Assembly (NCBI GenBank): GCA_006538405.1
Contig: BJKQ01000011.1
Location: 1,489,501-1,553,500 of the forward strand
Direction of reading: 5' to 3'
Length of the DNA: 64,000 nucleotides
Source of the DNA: Hansfordia pulvinata
Taxonomy: Eukaryota; Ascomycota; Sordariomycetes; Xylariales
Shown here: one piece after another, positions 42,205-56,200 of the stretch
How the letters are laid out: every line of letters starts with the position of its first letter
How positions within the stretch are numbered: position 1 is the stretch's first letter
Translations under genes and position numbers: made by a program
The notes under the pieces: generated by a model
What the model saw: the letters and a program-made list of their open reading frames with translations, nothing else
The model's database searches: none
What the model was told of the DNA's origin: nothing

Positions 42205-44831
42205 GCACCCGCGGCGTTCCCAGACTGACTGCGGAGGTGAGCTGCACAATGCATCCCGGCTGCACTCATCCGTGGCCAACTTCAATACCTCGATACCAAT
42301 CAAAAGAATCTGTGATACGCCTACCGCTGAGCGCCTTTCAAGCTTTGAAGTGCCCAAACTGGGCTTCTCCTACTCAAAGCTCGCGGCGATCGTCGAGTGC
42401 GGAATGCAATGGTGCTGGCCTGAGTTCTGTCCAAAGGCTATTCTCTTCGACTCTCACTGACCATCATGTCTGGCATCGAGACCGCCTAAATCGTGGGGCC
42501 AGCGTCCGTCACCACTCAGGACATGGGAGCTTCACCGCCATGCCGTTTCCGAGTCTGCCGCCGAGAGCGGGCGTAGCGTGCTGCACGTTTTCAACCGGTC
42601 ATGCACGTAAGCGCCGAGGCGACGCAGCAAATAGACTGGTCAATACGCGCTCCATTATATACGGGGGCTTCCAGTCAATAGCCGAGAGAAACCAAGGCTA
42701 GCCTTGCCGGCGGATGGACTGGTGATGTTCGTTCGGTGAAACGCGGCTCTTTGAATTCGGGCTGGAGTGGCACTGGAGGGCAACCGAGCTTGACCGAAGA
42801 CACAGAGGGGAACACAGTTCACGGGATTGAAGCGACAACCCCTCTGCTGAACCAAACCAAGACCTGACGAAAAAGTGCGTCTATCGTACAAGGAACACCG
42901 CCCCGCCGCATGCGATGGAGTCGAAAGGCCTCTGGTATTCCTCGAATTGCAAATGGAGTAGCATCATCTCCAAGATCAAGCATAGCGTCGCTACCTGTAC
43001 AACGTGTTGTGACTCGTCTCCGAGTCGCAATAGTCAAGTGCTATTAAAGAGCCCATGCTCTGATGCAATCGAGCAAAAAAGGGGAAGTAATTCTGGCCAG
43101 AGGCATCAACTTGCCGTAGTCAACGCCAGCCATACACCGACCCAAGACACAGCGGCAGACATACACCTGACCGCTGGCATCCCCTATTCAGTTCAGGCGA
43201 ATGGCGAGGGGCTATCCGTAGGTGGCATTTTCCAGCCAGTGAGCATCGCTGGTGTTTCACAGATGGGGGAATCCGTCCAAGCCCCTCAAGTTGGCCAGTG
43301 ACCTAGCGGCCCGGCAGGCAGGCACAGCAGGGTGGGCTCGAAAATCACTTGACCGTTACACTGCAGTGCACTTCCCATCCTCTTCCCCACCCCCTCCCCC
43401 TGGAAGCCATTTCTTTCGAGGAAAGGCGGTGTTGGGGGAGGAGGGGGGGCAAGGGATACGATAGCCGGTCTTGAACACACTTAGGAACATGCAAGATGCC
43501 CGTGACAGGCCGTGCCGGGGCGCACGGCGAATAGAAGAAAAGGAAAAGGGAAAGGGAGGAGGGGGGGCAATACGGTAGTCGCCGCCGCCGCCTCCTCCTT
43601 CAGTTAGGACCCGGCACCACGGTCCCGCGGGAAGGGAACAGACAATTCATTAAAAATTCTGATCACCGGACCACGCCGTCCGAAACCCTCGCCGCGGGCC
43701 GGCGTCCCATCGTGACATGACGTGACTCGTCTCTGCCCGCGACCCCTCTCTTTTTTCGTCTGGAGAGGAGGGGCGTGTGTGTTTGCGTGTGCGGAGTACA
43801 CACCCACCAATATTCGTCCGGTACGCCGGCGCCAAATGGAAAGTCTTCCCAGCTCCTTTTTTTCCGACGCAAGAATAGATCGAGAGAAAGAGGAAGAGAT
43901 AGACAGCCGTCTGGGCAGCCCATTGGCGGTATCGACCAGGCATCCATGACCAGCAGGTTTCTTCTGTATTCTCGTTGTGCTTCCTCTCCTTTCTCCCCCT
44001 CCCTCCGGGGACAGATAGAGGGGTAGTGGACTGTGATGGGGCGGGAAGGCGTGCAGACTATCGTTCGGGAGGAGGCGTAAAGCCGGCCCTTGCTGCTGGG
44101 ATTCTTCTAGCAGAGGCCCCTAGTGACAATCAGCGGAGCACCGAAACCCTTGACTGGCCGCCCGCGGTGAGAAGGAGGAGGGGTCGGGATCTGGGTTGCG
44201 GCCCATGACTGGGCTACTGGCAGAGTTTCGACTCGTTAGTCGCCCAACCTAATTACTGCTCCTATGTCAAGTTGTGGGCACGTCAGGGGCCGGCCGCACC
44301 GATGTCTGGACCCAAGCTTGCAAGGATAGACCGGGTTCTTGTCCCTTGGGCCTCGGTGAGGGCGTGTGTATCAATTCACCGCCTGCTCGCCGGCGTGGCC
44401 AATTCATTCAGCAGGGTGGGCTCGAGCGGAAACATCTCCTGAGCGGTAAGTAGGATAGAGAAAGAGACGTCGCTTTGGCCATTCATACATGTCTTCAGAC
44501 TCGGGAAAGATGGAAATGAGGGTGATGACCCCGAGATAAGAGAGAGCGCACAGGCCTGCAAAGAGGGGGCAAAGGAGGGGTACTGATCAGGACTCGAGGG
44601 GCACTGCGCCCAGCATACCTGTGATGCGGGATTCGGGATGCGGCGAACTGGTACCCATGGATGGGAAGCACTTTGATCAGAAAGGGGCGTGCCGAATGAT
44701 ACCGCCACACTCCCCAACCCGACGGTCAGAGCGTCGTCGGTTGTCGTTCGGTGGAAATGCAAACGCTGCCGTCCCGATTTCCGTCCTCACTAAACGAGTC
44801 AGCCGCCCCTGACCCCTCTCACAGACAGAGA

Positions 44832-44844
44832 GGGGGGGGGGGGG
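44832..44844. repeat. Thirteen-base G tract
   Basis: Uninterrupted G run in non-coding DNA. Confidence 0.85.
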
Positions 44845-45244
44845 TTCGACCCCATTACGTGGCCCATCATAGCCTCTCGGATCCCGTCCTGCGCTACATA
44901 TGCGGCCACGCGGAAGCTTTCGGTACGGTACGTGGCGTGATCCGCGGGTGTTAGGGGTGTTAGGCAGTGGGAACTCCGCCCGGGGAGCCAGCACCACACA
45001 GAATTTTACAAGGCCCCCTCCCCCAGTCAGAGGGGTGTCTTGTCGACGGAAATCCTCGCCTGTCTGGCGCTGCTCTGTGCGTCATCCGCATTTGTCCGTC
45101 CATGTCCCTTGTGTGCCCCGTGGGGAGGTGTCGGGCGTCCAGCAGGATCAGACGTCTTCTCGCACCGAGACTGGGACGAAAGGGGGGAGGGAGATCGAAT
45201 CTTGCGCCAAAACCTTGTTGCCCCTTGCCAGTTCTCTAAGAGAC

Positions 45245-45259
45245 GGGGGGGGGGGGGGG
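45245..45259. repeat. Fifteen-base G tract
   Basis: Uninterrupted G run in non-coding DNA, 400 bases from the tract at 44832. Confidence 0.85.
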
Positions 45260-45973
45260 AACGCGAATAGCGGTAGGCGGGACGGCACCGTCGCCCTGGA
45301 CCACGACCGTCAGCCGCCAGTGACAACTAGGATGGGAGGGGGGTGCCGATGGCGGGAGAAAGACACGAACCAGCAGGGGAGAACAAGCAACCGACCTCAC
45401 GAGCTAGTGATTGGTGTGGACGACGTTGAGCTGAAGTTGATCGCTCGACATAGGACACGGCCAACATGGACGTGAATCGAAATGTCGCCCAGAGCCTACC
45501 GAGTCCACAAAGGGGTACGCGCAACCCGGGGGTTTGGGAAGGCAAGTTAGACAAAGTACATGCTCGTAGGAGGCATCACGTGCCCTTGGCGATGCTCGAA
45601 GACACGATGGAGGTGGAGAGTCTGGGCTAGGTTCGGCATCGCCGCGACCACTTTGCCCAACTTTCCGCATCGGATAGAGTAGGTAGCCAGCCTGGTGAGG
45701 ATACTCTTGGGCTCTCTTCGTCGTGTTGTTCATCTCGCCTCTGGGGGTATGGAATACGAGCAGGGGCCCGCGGCGCCGGCGATGAAGAGCCTGCCATGCA
45801 CGTATAACCGGGAGGGGTTGTATCGGCCGAGGGGTAGTTGGAAGAAAAAGACGATGATTGGAGAGTCCAGACGGTCGGCCCTGCGTGTCCATTCTTTCCA
45901 TCCTGACGCACATCCATGTCGATGTCTTTGACGGTCGCGCCTTCCGCACAGCAGAGAGAAAATGGACACTGTG

Positions 45974-46000
45974 CCTGCCTGCCTGCCTGCCTGCCTGCCT
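45974..46000. repeat. (TGCC)n microsatellite
   Basis: About six to seven tandem units, same motif as the array at 6347-6375. Confidence 0.88.
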
Positions 46001-46681
46001 CTGTACCTTCCATCATCACCTCATCACGAGAGTCACCCGTCCGTCCCAGGTCCAGATGTACCGACCTTCAGCGCCCCTCCAGCGACATGTACCCTAGGAG
46101 GTACCATCCGACCTACATCCATGCACACTGCGCGACATACGAGTACCAGTTGAGATCCATGATCAGGCCGGGCGGAATATCGACGATACCCGCCCGCCTG
46201 CTGCCGGAAGCACGGCGCCGCCCGCCTGCAGCGCATCATGTCCCCGTCTCGACAGCACGTATCCATCATCTACCTACGTAGGTACATGTAAGTACAGGTA
46301 GCTACGGTAGATACTCAACCTGGTGTACGAGGACTCATACTCCCACTTATTGCGTGGCCCCAGCACGCCCGAGGTGGCGTGGTGTCACCGCAACGAGGAT
46401 GCTTGGCTGGGTCTCAGTCGCCGCGGCCGGACGCGGGGATTGGGCCATGCCGTACACGCCATGCCACCCGCTTGGTGCTCGGGGCACTGATCCGGTTCGT
46501 GCTAAAAAGGGGCGAGAGGGGGAGTGCTCCGCTCCCTGGGCAAGAAACCAGCACGCCAGCGTGGCCAGGAACCGGAAGAGAGAGTGGACTAGGAGGGGGG
46601 GGGGCGAGATTCTATGGGGCAAGGCTCTATGGGGCCACGACTGGAATGTCAAGGAGTCTACCACATTGCTCGTTGGAAGAA

Positions 46682-46717
46682 AGAGAGAGAGAGAGAGAGA
46701 AAGAAAGAAAGAAAAAG
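46682..46717. repeat. (GA)n/(GAAA)n run
   Basis: Nine GA units followed by three to four GAAA units. Confidence 0.85.
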
Positions 46718-49700
46718 AACGACAGGAGGGAGTCCGGGCCCCGCAACGATCGACCGCCACCGCCCCGAGTTCGCTTCTCAGCAAATATCCCTTCTAGCGT
46801 CTTCTTGCCGTCGCCCTGCCCGATTGCGATGCCCCCGTCCCCCGTCGCGCGCACAGGGGAAAGAAACCGTGGCGAGAGTGGAAGCAAGCACGAGCCTCTG
46901 GACCTGGACCGCTCGCCTCTGCCTGTCTGGAAGCAGCCGGCACAAGACGCCGCCGGGCGCATGGCCCAGCCATTGAGAAGTGGATGGAAGGGCAATCTCA
47001 TCAACGGGCACAGGGACCAACAGCAACTTTGGGCTTTACTCGTACCGCTTGCTTGTCCCCGACAACGCCGCCGATTCAATCGTCCCATGATGATGACGAT
47101 TATAATGATGATGGTGGTGACGACCGTAGTCCCCTATCATCGTGTCGTAGTAATGCTTGCCTGTCTCAACCTGCTGCGAGAAGCCTTCCGTGACCCCAGT
47201 GTAGGTAGTGAGAGGGCGAGTTGCGCTTCTTGCTATGGGCCTCGTGGGCTATTTGCAGAGTTGCTCGTGCTTTCTCCCGCTCACTTGAGTCCGACTGAGC
47301 CCTCCACGTAGCTGGAGTACAGCCCGTGAAGCCCCCTTCTAAACTCCCGCCATGCTCCCCCAGTCTTCAAACTACATATGTACCTGGGGAAGAAGAAAAA
47401 CAAGGACCTCTACACACGATTTGACCGCGCCCTGCACGCCAAGTCTACCAAGGTCGAGCGGCCAGCCCACATTACGTCCTCCGCCACCGTTGAGGATCAG
47501 GCCTCAAGCGTGATTTGCTTGAATCTCGAGCCTGGGCCAGACGCGGAAGTGAGGTCACACTGCAGCCCCGGATAATGACATACTCGTATGGAGCCAGGAC
47601 ACCGCATCTGGCTGCGAAAACATGTGCTCCGGAATCGAGACTATCGAACCGCCTCGATCTTACCAAGGGCCATGGCGAAGAGAGGGTCCAGGTGTAAGTT
47701 TACGAGCAGGTTCGAGCAAGTCCATGCATGCTCCGTGAGCCCCCCTCTCCCCCCTCCTTCCCCTCTCCTCGTCTCCTCTTCTCCTCTGCTTGGCCCCATC
47801 CCCCAACGTGCTCCATCCCATGCTCATGGTATGATGATAGATCGTGAAGAAACGCTGCAGCGCCTGCTGCCGCCGCCGCTGAAGTGCGGAGCAAGAGCTG
47901 AAGCGACCCACTAAAGCCAAAGTCACGATAGCACTAGCGTATGCGAGTAATTTGCAACTAATTCCCAAAATTCTCAACGGCGAACAAGGATACCGCTGCC
48001 ACCTCGCTGCAAATTATCGCCAGCCTACCATGTCTAGTTGAAGACCCAGACACCGATCGATACCTCGCCCCCGGGTACCGAGTCCTCGGCGCCGGCCTTC
48101 TAGAAAAGCCTCGCCTCTCGGTCCCCTCTACCGCGGTGCAAAGTCCTCCTTTTTTCTTTCGTAGCCTGCTCCCCCCTCACCTCTCCTCCCCCCTTCCCGC
48201 CTCAAGCCCCTACTCGCCAGAAGACTCCATGGCCCACAAGTAGTAGCCCCCCCTCCCGCGACTCAAAGCCCGCCAGGCTGGCTAAGCCAAACGCAAGCTT
48301 CCCCCTCCCCCTTCGTAAGGTCGGTTCTACCGGTACCGTCTCACGCGTTTGTCTGCTTGATGGCCAATGGCTTCCCACGCCGCCGTCCTGCTCGGGGGCC
48401 AAGGTGGGCCTTACCCTAACCCGGCTGGCTGGCCCCATCGCCGTGGCCCCTCTCGACACATGCACCGTGGCCCGCCATCAACCCGAGCCGTGACGCTCGA
48501 GGCTCGTACCGTACCGCAAGCTGGCTCTCGCACGCGCACGCTTGCAGGCGGCCCATCTACGAGTAGGTGTATGCGTTCCCGTCGAGTCAAGCGTCGCTCG
48601 ACGAGTCGAGTGACCCGCACGCTCGCGGCAACGTTTGGAGGGGACTACCAGCAGGGACATCCGTGTCCCCAAACCCAAAGAACCATCACATCTCTGTCGT
48701 GTAAGCAGCTTGACGAGGGCCGGCGCGAGCCGAAATCCATGCTTTGTTCTTTCGTCTGCCAGTGGGCTTCGAGCCAGGCTGTTGAGGGACAATGTCACTG
48801 CACACAACCTGCCCTGTCTTGATATACATGATGCGAACTGCGAAAAAAGCGCCCGCTCGCTGCCTGCCCAAGCCACGTCGCCCGGGCCCGGCCCTGTCAC
48901 GCCCGCTCCTCAACAAGCCTGTTTCTCTCTGCCCATCCCCAGGGCCACTGGGGTCTTAGCAGCGCAAGCACTGCCCCTCAACCCCTCCCCCCAACAGGCT
49001 ACCCTGACGCAGAATCGCCTGGGCATAGAAGACCTAGCATGCTCGACTCGATCTGCCCACTCGTGTCGAGGCCAGGACGAAAAAAGCAAGCAATGCAAAT
49101 CCACGCCCAATTCGCCTAATCACAGCAAGACCTGTACCCACGGTCACAGAATGCCTCCCACTCCAGAACGACCAACATGATATTCGTCGTCGACAATTGG
49201 CGCCCTGATATCGCAAAACCAAAGCAAAACGTGACAAGCGTGACACGAGAAAGAAAGAACAAGGAAACCAATAAGAAAACATTCGGATCTATGCCGTGAG
49301 GCGAGCCAATCTTTCCCCAAACCTGATGCGGCCAACACTGTTTTGAAAGAAGAAGAAAAAAATGCAATGAAGTCGTAGGAAACGTGGAGAACAAACATTA
49401 TTGGTTGACCAAAATTGACGGCAGCAGTGGCAAGTTCGGGGGAAAGCAGGTGCTGGCCGCAGTTTATCGCTTTTGCAGCCCACGATCATCCACATTCCTG
49501 CCTGTCTGCGAGTCGGGTCGACACCAGATGGTACCTGAGAGACCCTATTTTCACCACGTGACCGAAAGAGACCCCCTTCGCGCGAAGAAAAGCCCTGCCT
49601 ATGCCCCTGGAGAATGGTCGCACCAAATCGTGCAGAGAACAAGCCTCTCAGGCCGTTCCGAAAATGGATCAATCCCATGGCAAACGTTGAACTGTTGACT

Positions 49701-49807
49701 GACCAGCAGCAACAAATACTGGCCCCTTTGCCAGGAAGGAATCCGACACTGTCGCCTGAAGAATAGTTTTTGCCGAGGGGCGTGACCAACGTATAGCAAA
49801 GAACATG

Positions 49808-51135
49808 TCATGTCCGGCGATTCAAACGGCCCAGCATGTTCGAATCTATGTCCTTGCCTGGGCCGGAGTCCATAATATTGCCCAGGCTCATCATTGAGCT
49901 GGTTGAACTGGCAGGTGCACCGCTTGTGGGGACGTTCGCTGGACTTCCGTGCGGCGGGGGCGTGCTGCTCTCGAAGCCGGGCGGTTTTGCGGACGGGTGC
50001 GGGGGTGGATAAGACTGCAAGTGGCCGGGGCTGGTGCTTGTTGTCGTACTAGAAGGCGATCGTCGCTTCGGGTGCTCCTCGGGAAAGGTGCTCGGCGGGG
50101 GCAGCCGCATGCCGTGGTCCTCGTCAGAAGGTCGCGGGCGCCTTCTACCGGGGTCCGACCTGTCATCGGAAAAGGATTGAAACGAGCCTGTTGGCGAGGG
50201 CAGCGGCTGGTCGTACTGCGGGCTTCCAGCAGGGTAGCCTCCGGGGCCCTGGCTGCCACCTGGAGAAAGGTTGGCTGGTCCGGCACTAATCGGCTGACCG
50301 TATGCACCGAATAATTGGGTACCAGGGGGGATGCCGTTTTGAAGAGCCGAGACGGGGACAAAGGCCGTTGATGTACCTGACGAAACTGGCTGAAAGACGC
50401 ATTCCTGATTCATCTTGATACAGTTTGTGCATTTGCCTCCTGGGGAGTTCTGATAGCCGCTGCAGCGTATCTGTAATGAAGTTTAGCGATATTAAAACCA
50501 CAATTCGTGAATGGCAGCTTGGAACTGACCTTTCGTCTGCGGCAGTACTTGCAGGCGATCGAGGTGCGTTGCCTAGGCGCAGACTGCTGCATGACGGCCG
50601 CAAACCCCGGCGGCGGAGCCCGTGCATCCGGGGGAAACGGGCCCGGTGGTCCACGATCAGGGCGATAGACATACTCGTGGCCAGGCGGATAGGAGGGGGC
50701 GAAGCGCTGCTGCTGCTGCGCGTAGACTGGTTGCCCGCGCGGGTCCACCGGGTAGTTTGGTCTAGGTTCCTGACCAGGAATCTGGACTGGGGGCAGAAAG
50801 GGATGGCCCGGTGGTGGATGGTAGCCACCTCCGGCACCTGTGGGTGAGAATCTCGCGCCCTGCGGCGCGCCAGGGCCCGGAGGTGGATAACCGTTCGCAG
50901 AGCTTGGCGAGCCGCTGTATGCGCTTGCCCTGGGATCCCAACCTCTTCCTCCTGGAGATTGCGCGTAGGCATGAGATGAGTCTTGTATGGACGGTAGGGT
51001 GACAGGCGCACCCATCTGAGGGCGTGGGTGATACTGGCCACTGGCGCGCCTGTCCTCCTCGCCTTGCGCGTAGTGAGATTCCTCGCCGGGGTGGCCTTGC
51101 GGCGGAAGCCCCCTGCCTCTTTGATCCTCGGCCAT
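49808..51135 (-). CDS. Zn2Cys6 fungal-type transcription factor
   Basis: Predicted nuclear regulator of 422 residues. Two exons, 51135-50530 and 50470-49808, are joined in phase 0 by a 59-base intron (GTCAGT donor, TTACAG acceptor) that splits the DNA-binding domain after CKYCRRRK. The spliced cluster has six cysteines at 195, 198, 205, 216, 219 and 226 (CX2CX6CX10CX2CX6C), so it is complete. Reading through the intron would remove the second half. The N-terminal 190 residues are Pro/Gly/Gln/Tyr-rich and likely disordered. After the cluster, TAFVPVSALQNGIPPGTQLFGAYGQP is a block shared with similar fungal regulators, followed by Ser/Pro-rich sequence and a basic RRRPRPSDEDH patch. No fungal-specific TF middle homology domain is seen, and the protein is short for the class. 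Target genes are unknown. Confidence 0.9.
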
Positions 51136-52520
51136 AATGGCTATTCAAGGTTGGTTGAGAGAAATCACCGAATCGCGAGAGGATGAGAAAACCTGGCGTG
51201 GGTGAATGCGACAGTCTGAAAGCACGTCCCGGATACGCGCCTATCCTGATGTCGGTGTGAATGGCTGGGAGATGAGGCGCGAGGAGGCCCCTGTATGTAT
51301 CTGCGGGCTCGAAATCGACCGCAAGCGGAGAAGTTGCGGTTTCCAATGTTGATGTTGGCGGAAGTTCAGATTGTTCGGCCCGTCAAAGCGCAGGGCGGAG
51401 TGGGATAAGTAGTGACGAACGCAGGACGGGACTGGTCAGGGTCGGTGGAAGGGGCAGCGGCGTGTGCGTCTGCTAGACGGGACCAGTCTAGGACAGCGTG
51501 TCGAGCGAAAGCCGGCGCAAGAGTGAAGGCCCGCAGGAGGGGAAAGGGCCTGACATGAACAGGTTGCCGTCGACCTCAAGCTCGAGCCGCCGACGTAGCC
51601 AAGTGAGAAGCTGTGACGGACGCGTCGGCCGCTCAGTCGCAAGGTAGAATCGTCAGGGGCGTGGAGGACGTCGAGAAAGCGAGTGGCAGAGGGGGGAGGG
51701 GGACGGTGGTGGGTGTGTAAATCAAAAAAACGTGGGATGAGGAAAGGGCGAGCAGGTGGGCAGGCGGCGGGCAAGTTAAGAGAGCCGGGCCGCGCGCGAA
51801 CCAAAAGCCCAGATGAGAGTGGTGGAGTTTGACTGGCGGGGCTTACCGCAGGCAGGCCGAGTGCTAGCGGGAAGGAGTACCTGGGCGATAGGGCCCCTCT
51901 GCTGGCCAACAGCCTGTGAGTAGCCGAGTGTGAGCGGTCGAATGATGGGCGGGGAGAGGCTGTGAGGTTGAGGGAGAGGAAGAAGTGGTTGCGTGGGCGC
52001 GGGTCTGGGTGTGGTGGGCGTGGGCGTGGGCGTGAGCGTCAGAGCACGTGTAAGTAGGTAGGTAGGTAGGTAGGTACGAGTATGTCCGGCCGCAGTCAGG
52101 ACAGGACAAGACTGGACTGACTGGATTGGACTGGGCAGCGAGCGTCCAAGGTACTGGTCTGTCTGAATGCAGCTGGTCGCGTTCCGCGAGCTGGGACCGG
52201 GGGGCAGGACGGCGGCGGGCCAGGCGGGAGACGGCGGCAGTAATAGCGCTGGGTCGCGCTCACGAGGTGCTGGTAGATGGTAGTGTGAGGTAGGGGTGGC
52301 CGTGGATGAGGTCGGGTATGGGCAGTGAGGGAGTGGTAATGTAGGTTTGAGTTAGTCGTGGTCGTACCCGGTTGCGTTGCTTTTGGACAGCGAAGGCTGG
52401 GGGACCCCGGGTGTGAAATTAGAGAGGGAGGAAAGCACGGCCAGACAGCGGCGGCGGCGGAAGCCTTTGGTAGCGCCGGGCTGTGAGAACCCACAGCAGT
52501 TTTGGGTCCCATGCAGGTGT
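51136..52520. other. Upstream region of the Zn2Cys6 gene
   Basis: Probable promoter and 5' leader of the minus-strand regulator. It is rich in short G/A and GT-type repeats on the plus strand and has a TAGG array (52053-52076) abutting a TACGAGTA octamer at 52075. Confidence 0.5.
52053..52076. repeat. (TAGG)5-6 array
   Basis: Tandem TAGG units about 0.9 kb upstream of the Zn2Cys6 start, merging into a TACGAGTA octamer. Confidence 0.9.
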
Positions 52521-53276
52521 CCAGCGGTACCCTACTTATGTACCCAAGATGCCTAAAAGCCCCGGGGGTGGGGGGGAAGAGGGGGAGGGCTCAGGGCCGT
52601 GACCGGACTGGGGGCAGGGCCTCCAGGTCTAACCTAGAGCCATCCCAGGGAGTGAGGGTGGCCCGAGATACACGCATGTGACCTACAGCCCTGGCACTCG
52701 AAGGACTGGGCTGAAGGTATTGCCCTGTGCCAGGAACTAATGGAAGGTTCCCAAGTCCTCCAGGTGCCCAGCTACCTCATGTACTTCCAATTTTTTCCCG
52801 ATCAAGTCCCTGCGGAAGCCCTTGGGTAGAGGTCAGCTGGAGAGGTTGGCGAACTGGAGGTTATGTATGGGCCATCGTCCGATCCAATACTGGACATTAT
52901 GTAGGGGTTCTGTGCTTCTAGAATAGCCGTCGACGCGATGTCTCCTAGCTACCCTCGAGGCGCTCGTAACCTTCGCGGTAAAGGGTCTTCGGGCTGCCTG
53001 CGCATACGGTCCGCGGCTAGGCCAGACGAGACTGGAAGCAAGTTCCAACCCGTGCATTGCCGTCCGCATGCCTCTGCGAAGTTAGACCAGCCAGGGCAGC
53101 CCAATCCAATCCGCGCCAGACCGACGGACCTGGCAGCCTGCGTATGATGGTCCGCGGAAGGGATCCTGGGCGGCTGCTGAGCCGGGACCTGGAAGATTCC
53201 AAGCCCCCCTGACACATACTTTCGTGGGCAGTCAGGGCCAGCGTCTTACGAGGATTGCTCACGCCCGCGTGCGTGC

Positions 53277-53298
53277 TAGGTAGGTAGGTAGGTAAGGT
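53277..53298. repeat. (TAGG)n array
   Basis: Four to five tandem TAGG units. Confidence 0.88.
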
Positions 53299-56200
53299 AC
53301 CAATTATCGATTCGTCCGGTCGCCCCCGGATCGGGATCAGTGACTTGTGGGCTGCGAAGGTGCGATCTGTTTGTGGTCCTGGGCCGTCAGCAGGAACGGG
53401 AGACATGCCTAAGGAGCACCCAGTCACGCTTCGCGGCTCCCGTCCGTGGCCGTGTCGCTAGAGCACCCGAGCGACTAGGGTGATACCCAGCCAGCCTATG
53501 AAGACGAGAGGCAGGGGTGCGCAAAGACGGCCTACGCTCGCCATCCGTCCTCGCTGGCATGAGGCAACATGGCTAGCCGACACCCAGCCCGGGTGTTTGA
53601 TTTTTTTTTTCTTGAAAATTTCCCTTGGCTTGCCTCTTTAGGTGGATCGAGCAAAGAAAGCCGTGGAAGGGTAGCGCCTAGTACAAACGCCGGACAGGGC
53701 TCGGGCGGCCATTTGTTTCGATCCGGCTGGGGTATTTCATCATGAGGTGAAGGCGACAAGAACGCTGCAGACGATGGCCAAAGGCACTACGAGTTGGCCA
53801 ACAGAACAGGAGAAGGGGTCGTATACCGGCAAAAAAAAAGGCGCGCGCATTGCTCCTGCGACACGGGCCTACCGACTCTTGCGGGTACGGTACTAGACGC
53901 CGCAAAGAGCGAGCCGGCTCCGTGATGCTGGCAGAGGCTCGAGGATGGCAAGCTAGGGGGCCTAGGTCATTGCTCGCACAGGCTTGGCTCGCCAGGTCGA
54001 GCACACGTGGGAATGGAAACATGTCAGAGCGGGTACGTGCGTGATGAGGTAGCGCGAGGCAGGAATGATATGCATGCGGCTACCTTACTTTGCCATGCCG
54101 TGAGCGCCGCGCGCACCCGCCCTCGCCAGGCTCCCCCGGCGAACGTGCGTGTCCAATAAGAGGACGCACCGCGTTTCTGCCAGGGCCCGTTGGAACCATG
54201 TGAATCAAAGTACATTGGTATGGCTCGATACCAAAAGCTCACATGCTGGATCACGCCACATTCGGTGACGAGGGACCGGGGTAAAGAGTCCCCAGGCTGA
54301 CCGCGGAGCATCAGCGTGGACACCTTAAGGCCGCCGACAGCGCCAGCTGAGGGAGAGCGGGGTGAACCTTGGGTGCTTGGGATGTCTTTCATGATGGATG
54401 CCGGGAAATTGCATGTTTGGCGATTCAGGCCAGGCTCGCCATGACTGGTGTCTGTCGCGGCCACCAAGCTGTCGGCGGGCGGGCGGGCGTTCCCTCGCGC
54501 GGGGTCGGACGACGACGCGGGCATCCGAGACACGCGCCCGACTAGATACTCGTAGATCTGTCGGCCAAAGACGGCGGTGACCCATATTACCGGGCAGACA
54601 GGGCGAGTCAGTTCCTGAGATGAGCCAAGTCAGCCATCGTGCGAGCCGCAAAGCAGGTGAGGCAGCCCCTCGCAAACCTATCAAGTCACCAGGTTCCACC
54701 GGCTCCCCGGGTGGCCGCCCGGGAGACGGGGGGAGGGGGGCATGACAGACCCGCGGGAGGTGATATCAGGTACTTACCTACATGTACCTTCTTGACCTCA
54801 CCTGCAAACATGCATGTAGATACATCCGACTCACAGGTATCTGACTCAACCTAGGTATGTACACGATGTGCATCCTCACGTATATGTACCTAGATGTGTC
54901 CACCTGTTTAGGTCGTGGCTTAGGTATGTCTTATATTTGATGTAAACGGCATGTACATGGACGCACATACGCGCAACCTTACCACCTTACGTAGGTATCT
55001 ACACATCAATACATGCCCGAATGGATCGCAGCAAACTGCATACCGACTCCTTGTCGACGGTGGACGTCAAGTTTGAGTATCTAAGCCTTGGGGTTTGCCC
55101 GGCCGCGGAGCTGGCGCGTCCTAATCCTTTGTACAACATGGGCTGGGAGCGGCGGCCGGAGACGGAGGACGGGAAACGGGCGCAATGGTGGGGATCGGCT
55201 CCTGGCATCTAACGTAAACGGCGAGTTGGTGACACGGGGGCGGTCAGTCGCGCATATTAGATCAGGTAAGGAGGTTCTCAGTCGCACGGCGGAGATGCAG
55301 TGGTGGCGTGCTGCACAACGCGAGTGTGGCTCACGTACGTCCATCGGCGTATCGAAAAAATCGATTAGACGCCCGAGTGCGCGGGAAATCAACATACACT
55401 CGTATCGGATTCCACGGCGGCTTCCACCGTCATCACATCCTACATAGGTATTCAGTAGATTTTGGTCAGCTGGGCGCGATAGGTACCTGCCTGCCGGGGC
55501 ATGATCGGATTCTGACGGCCCAACCCCAATTCAAATCGGGCTTAGGCGGCAGAGGGTCAAGCGGCGCGCCTCTCCGTAGGTACCGTAAGGTAGGCCATCC
55601 CGCCAGCACGGTCGGGTCGTCCTTGGCGGCCGCAGACGGGCCGCAGCAATCAGACCATCCCAACCAGCCGAGGCCCGGGCCTTGGGATCTGACCAGGTAC
55701 CCGTCGGGCGGGCGCCGCCCGGTGCCGTGTGGGCGTCCGCCTGTTAAGGTTCTTGTGTCGATGGCGTCACTGGAGATTTGACATGATTAGGTAGACAATG
55801 GTGATAACGACGACCTGTGATTCGATGATGGTTCTGGTACCGCAGGCGATACTGCTACTGTGATCCTCTGCAGTTCGCCCTCAGCGAACGTGCCTGGAGA
55901 GACCCGGCAGCGAGTCGCGCTACAGCCAGGACGCACAGGGCCTCTGGCAGACGCTGCGAGACAGCCTCGTCGTGATCGCTGGTACGCCTCCACCGCGTCA
56001 CCTCTCCTCGATGGGCCCCAGTAAGTAGCTTGCAGAGCGCATGCATCTGCGCTCTTGGGTATGTGCATGTCACGTCATGTCCACGAGGCTGAACGGACGC
56101 ACTTGATGCCGCCTGCAACCATCGGCGCATCCCAACCCAATAGTGCGTGTGTGCCGCGGAAGCAATGCCCTGGAGTCGAATCGCAGGTTCATCAAATTAC

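Larger units (their letters stand above)
42205..49807. other. Gene-poor region between RBR and Zn2Cys6 genes
   Basis: No gene could be recognised in 7.6 kb. The longest frame, 310 residues at 46379-47311 (+), runs through a (GA)n repeat and a Met-rich ATG repeat and looks fortuitous. The region holds G tracts at 44832-44844 and 45245-45259, a (CTGC)n run at 45974-46000, a GA/GAAA run at 46682-46717, a CTCCT-rich run near 47743-47790 and four enriched octamers (46138, 47037, 47581, 48558). The right end is the 3' flank of the Zn2Cys6 gene. Confidence 0.5.

Noticed and set aside
44832..44870. GGTTCGACCCC resembling a tRNA T-arm
   Set aside because: No matching acceptor stem, A box or cloverleaf could be formed around it.
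46379..47311. 310-residue open frame on the plus strand
   Set aside because: It crosses a GA/GAAA microsatellite and a run of ATG-like triplets and shows no recognisable fold.
48408..48424. TTACCCTAACCC-like motif as telomeric repeat
   Set aside because: Only about two imperfect units; not a telomere tract.
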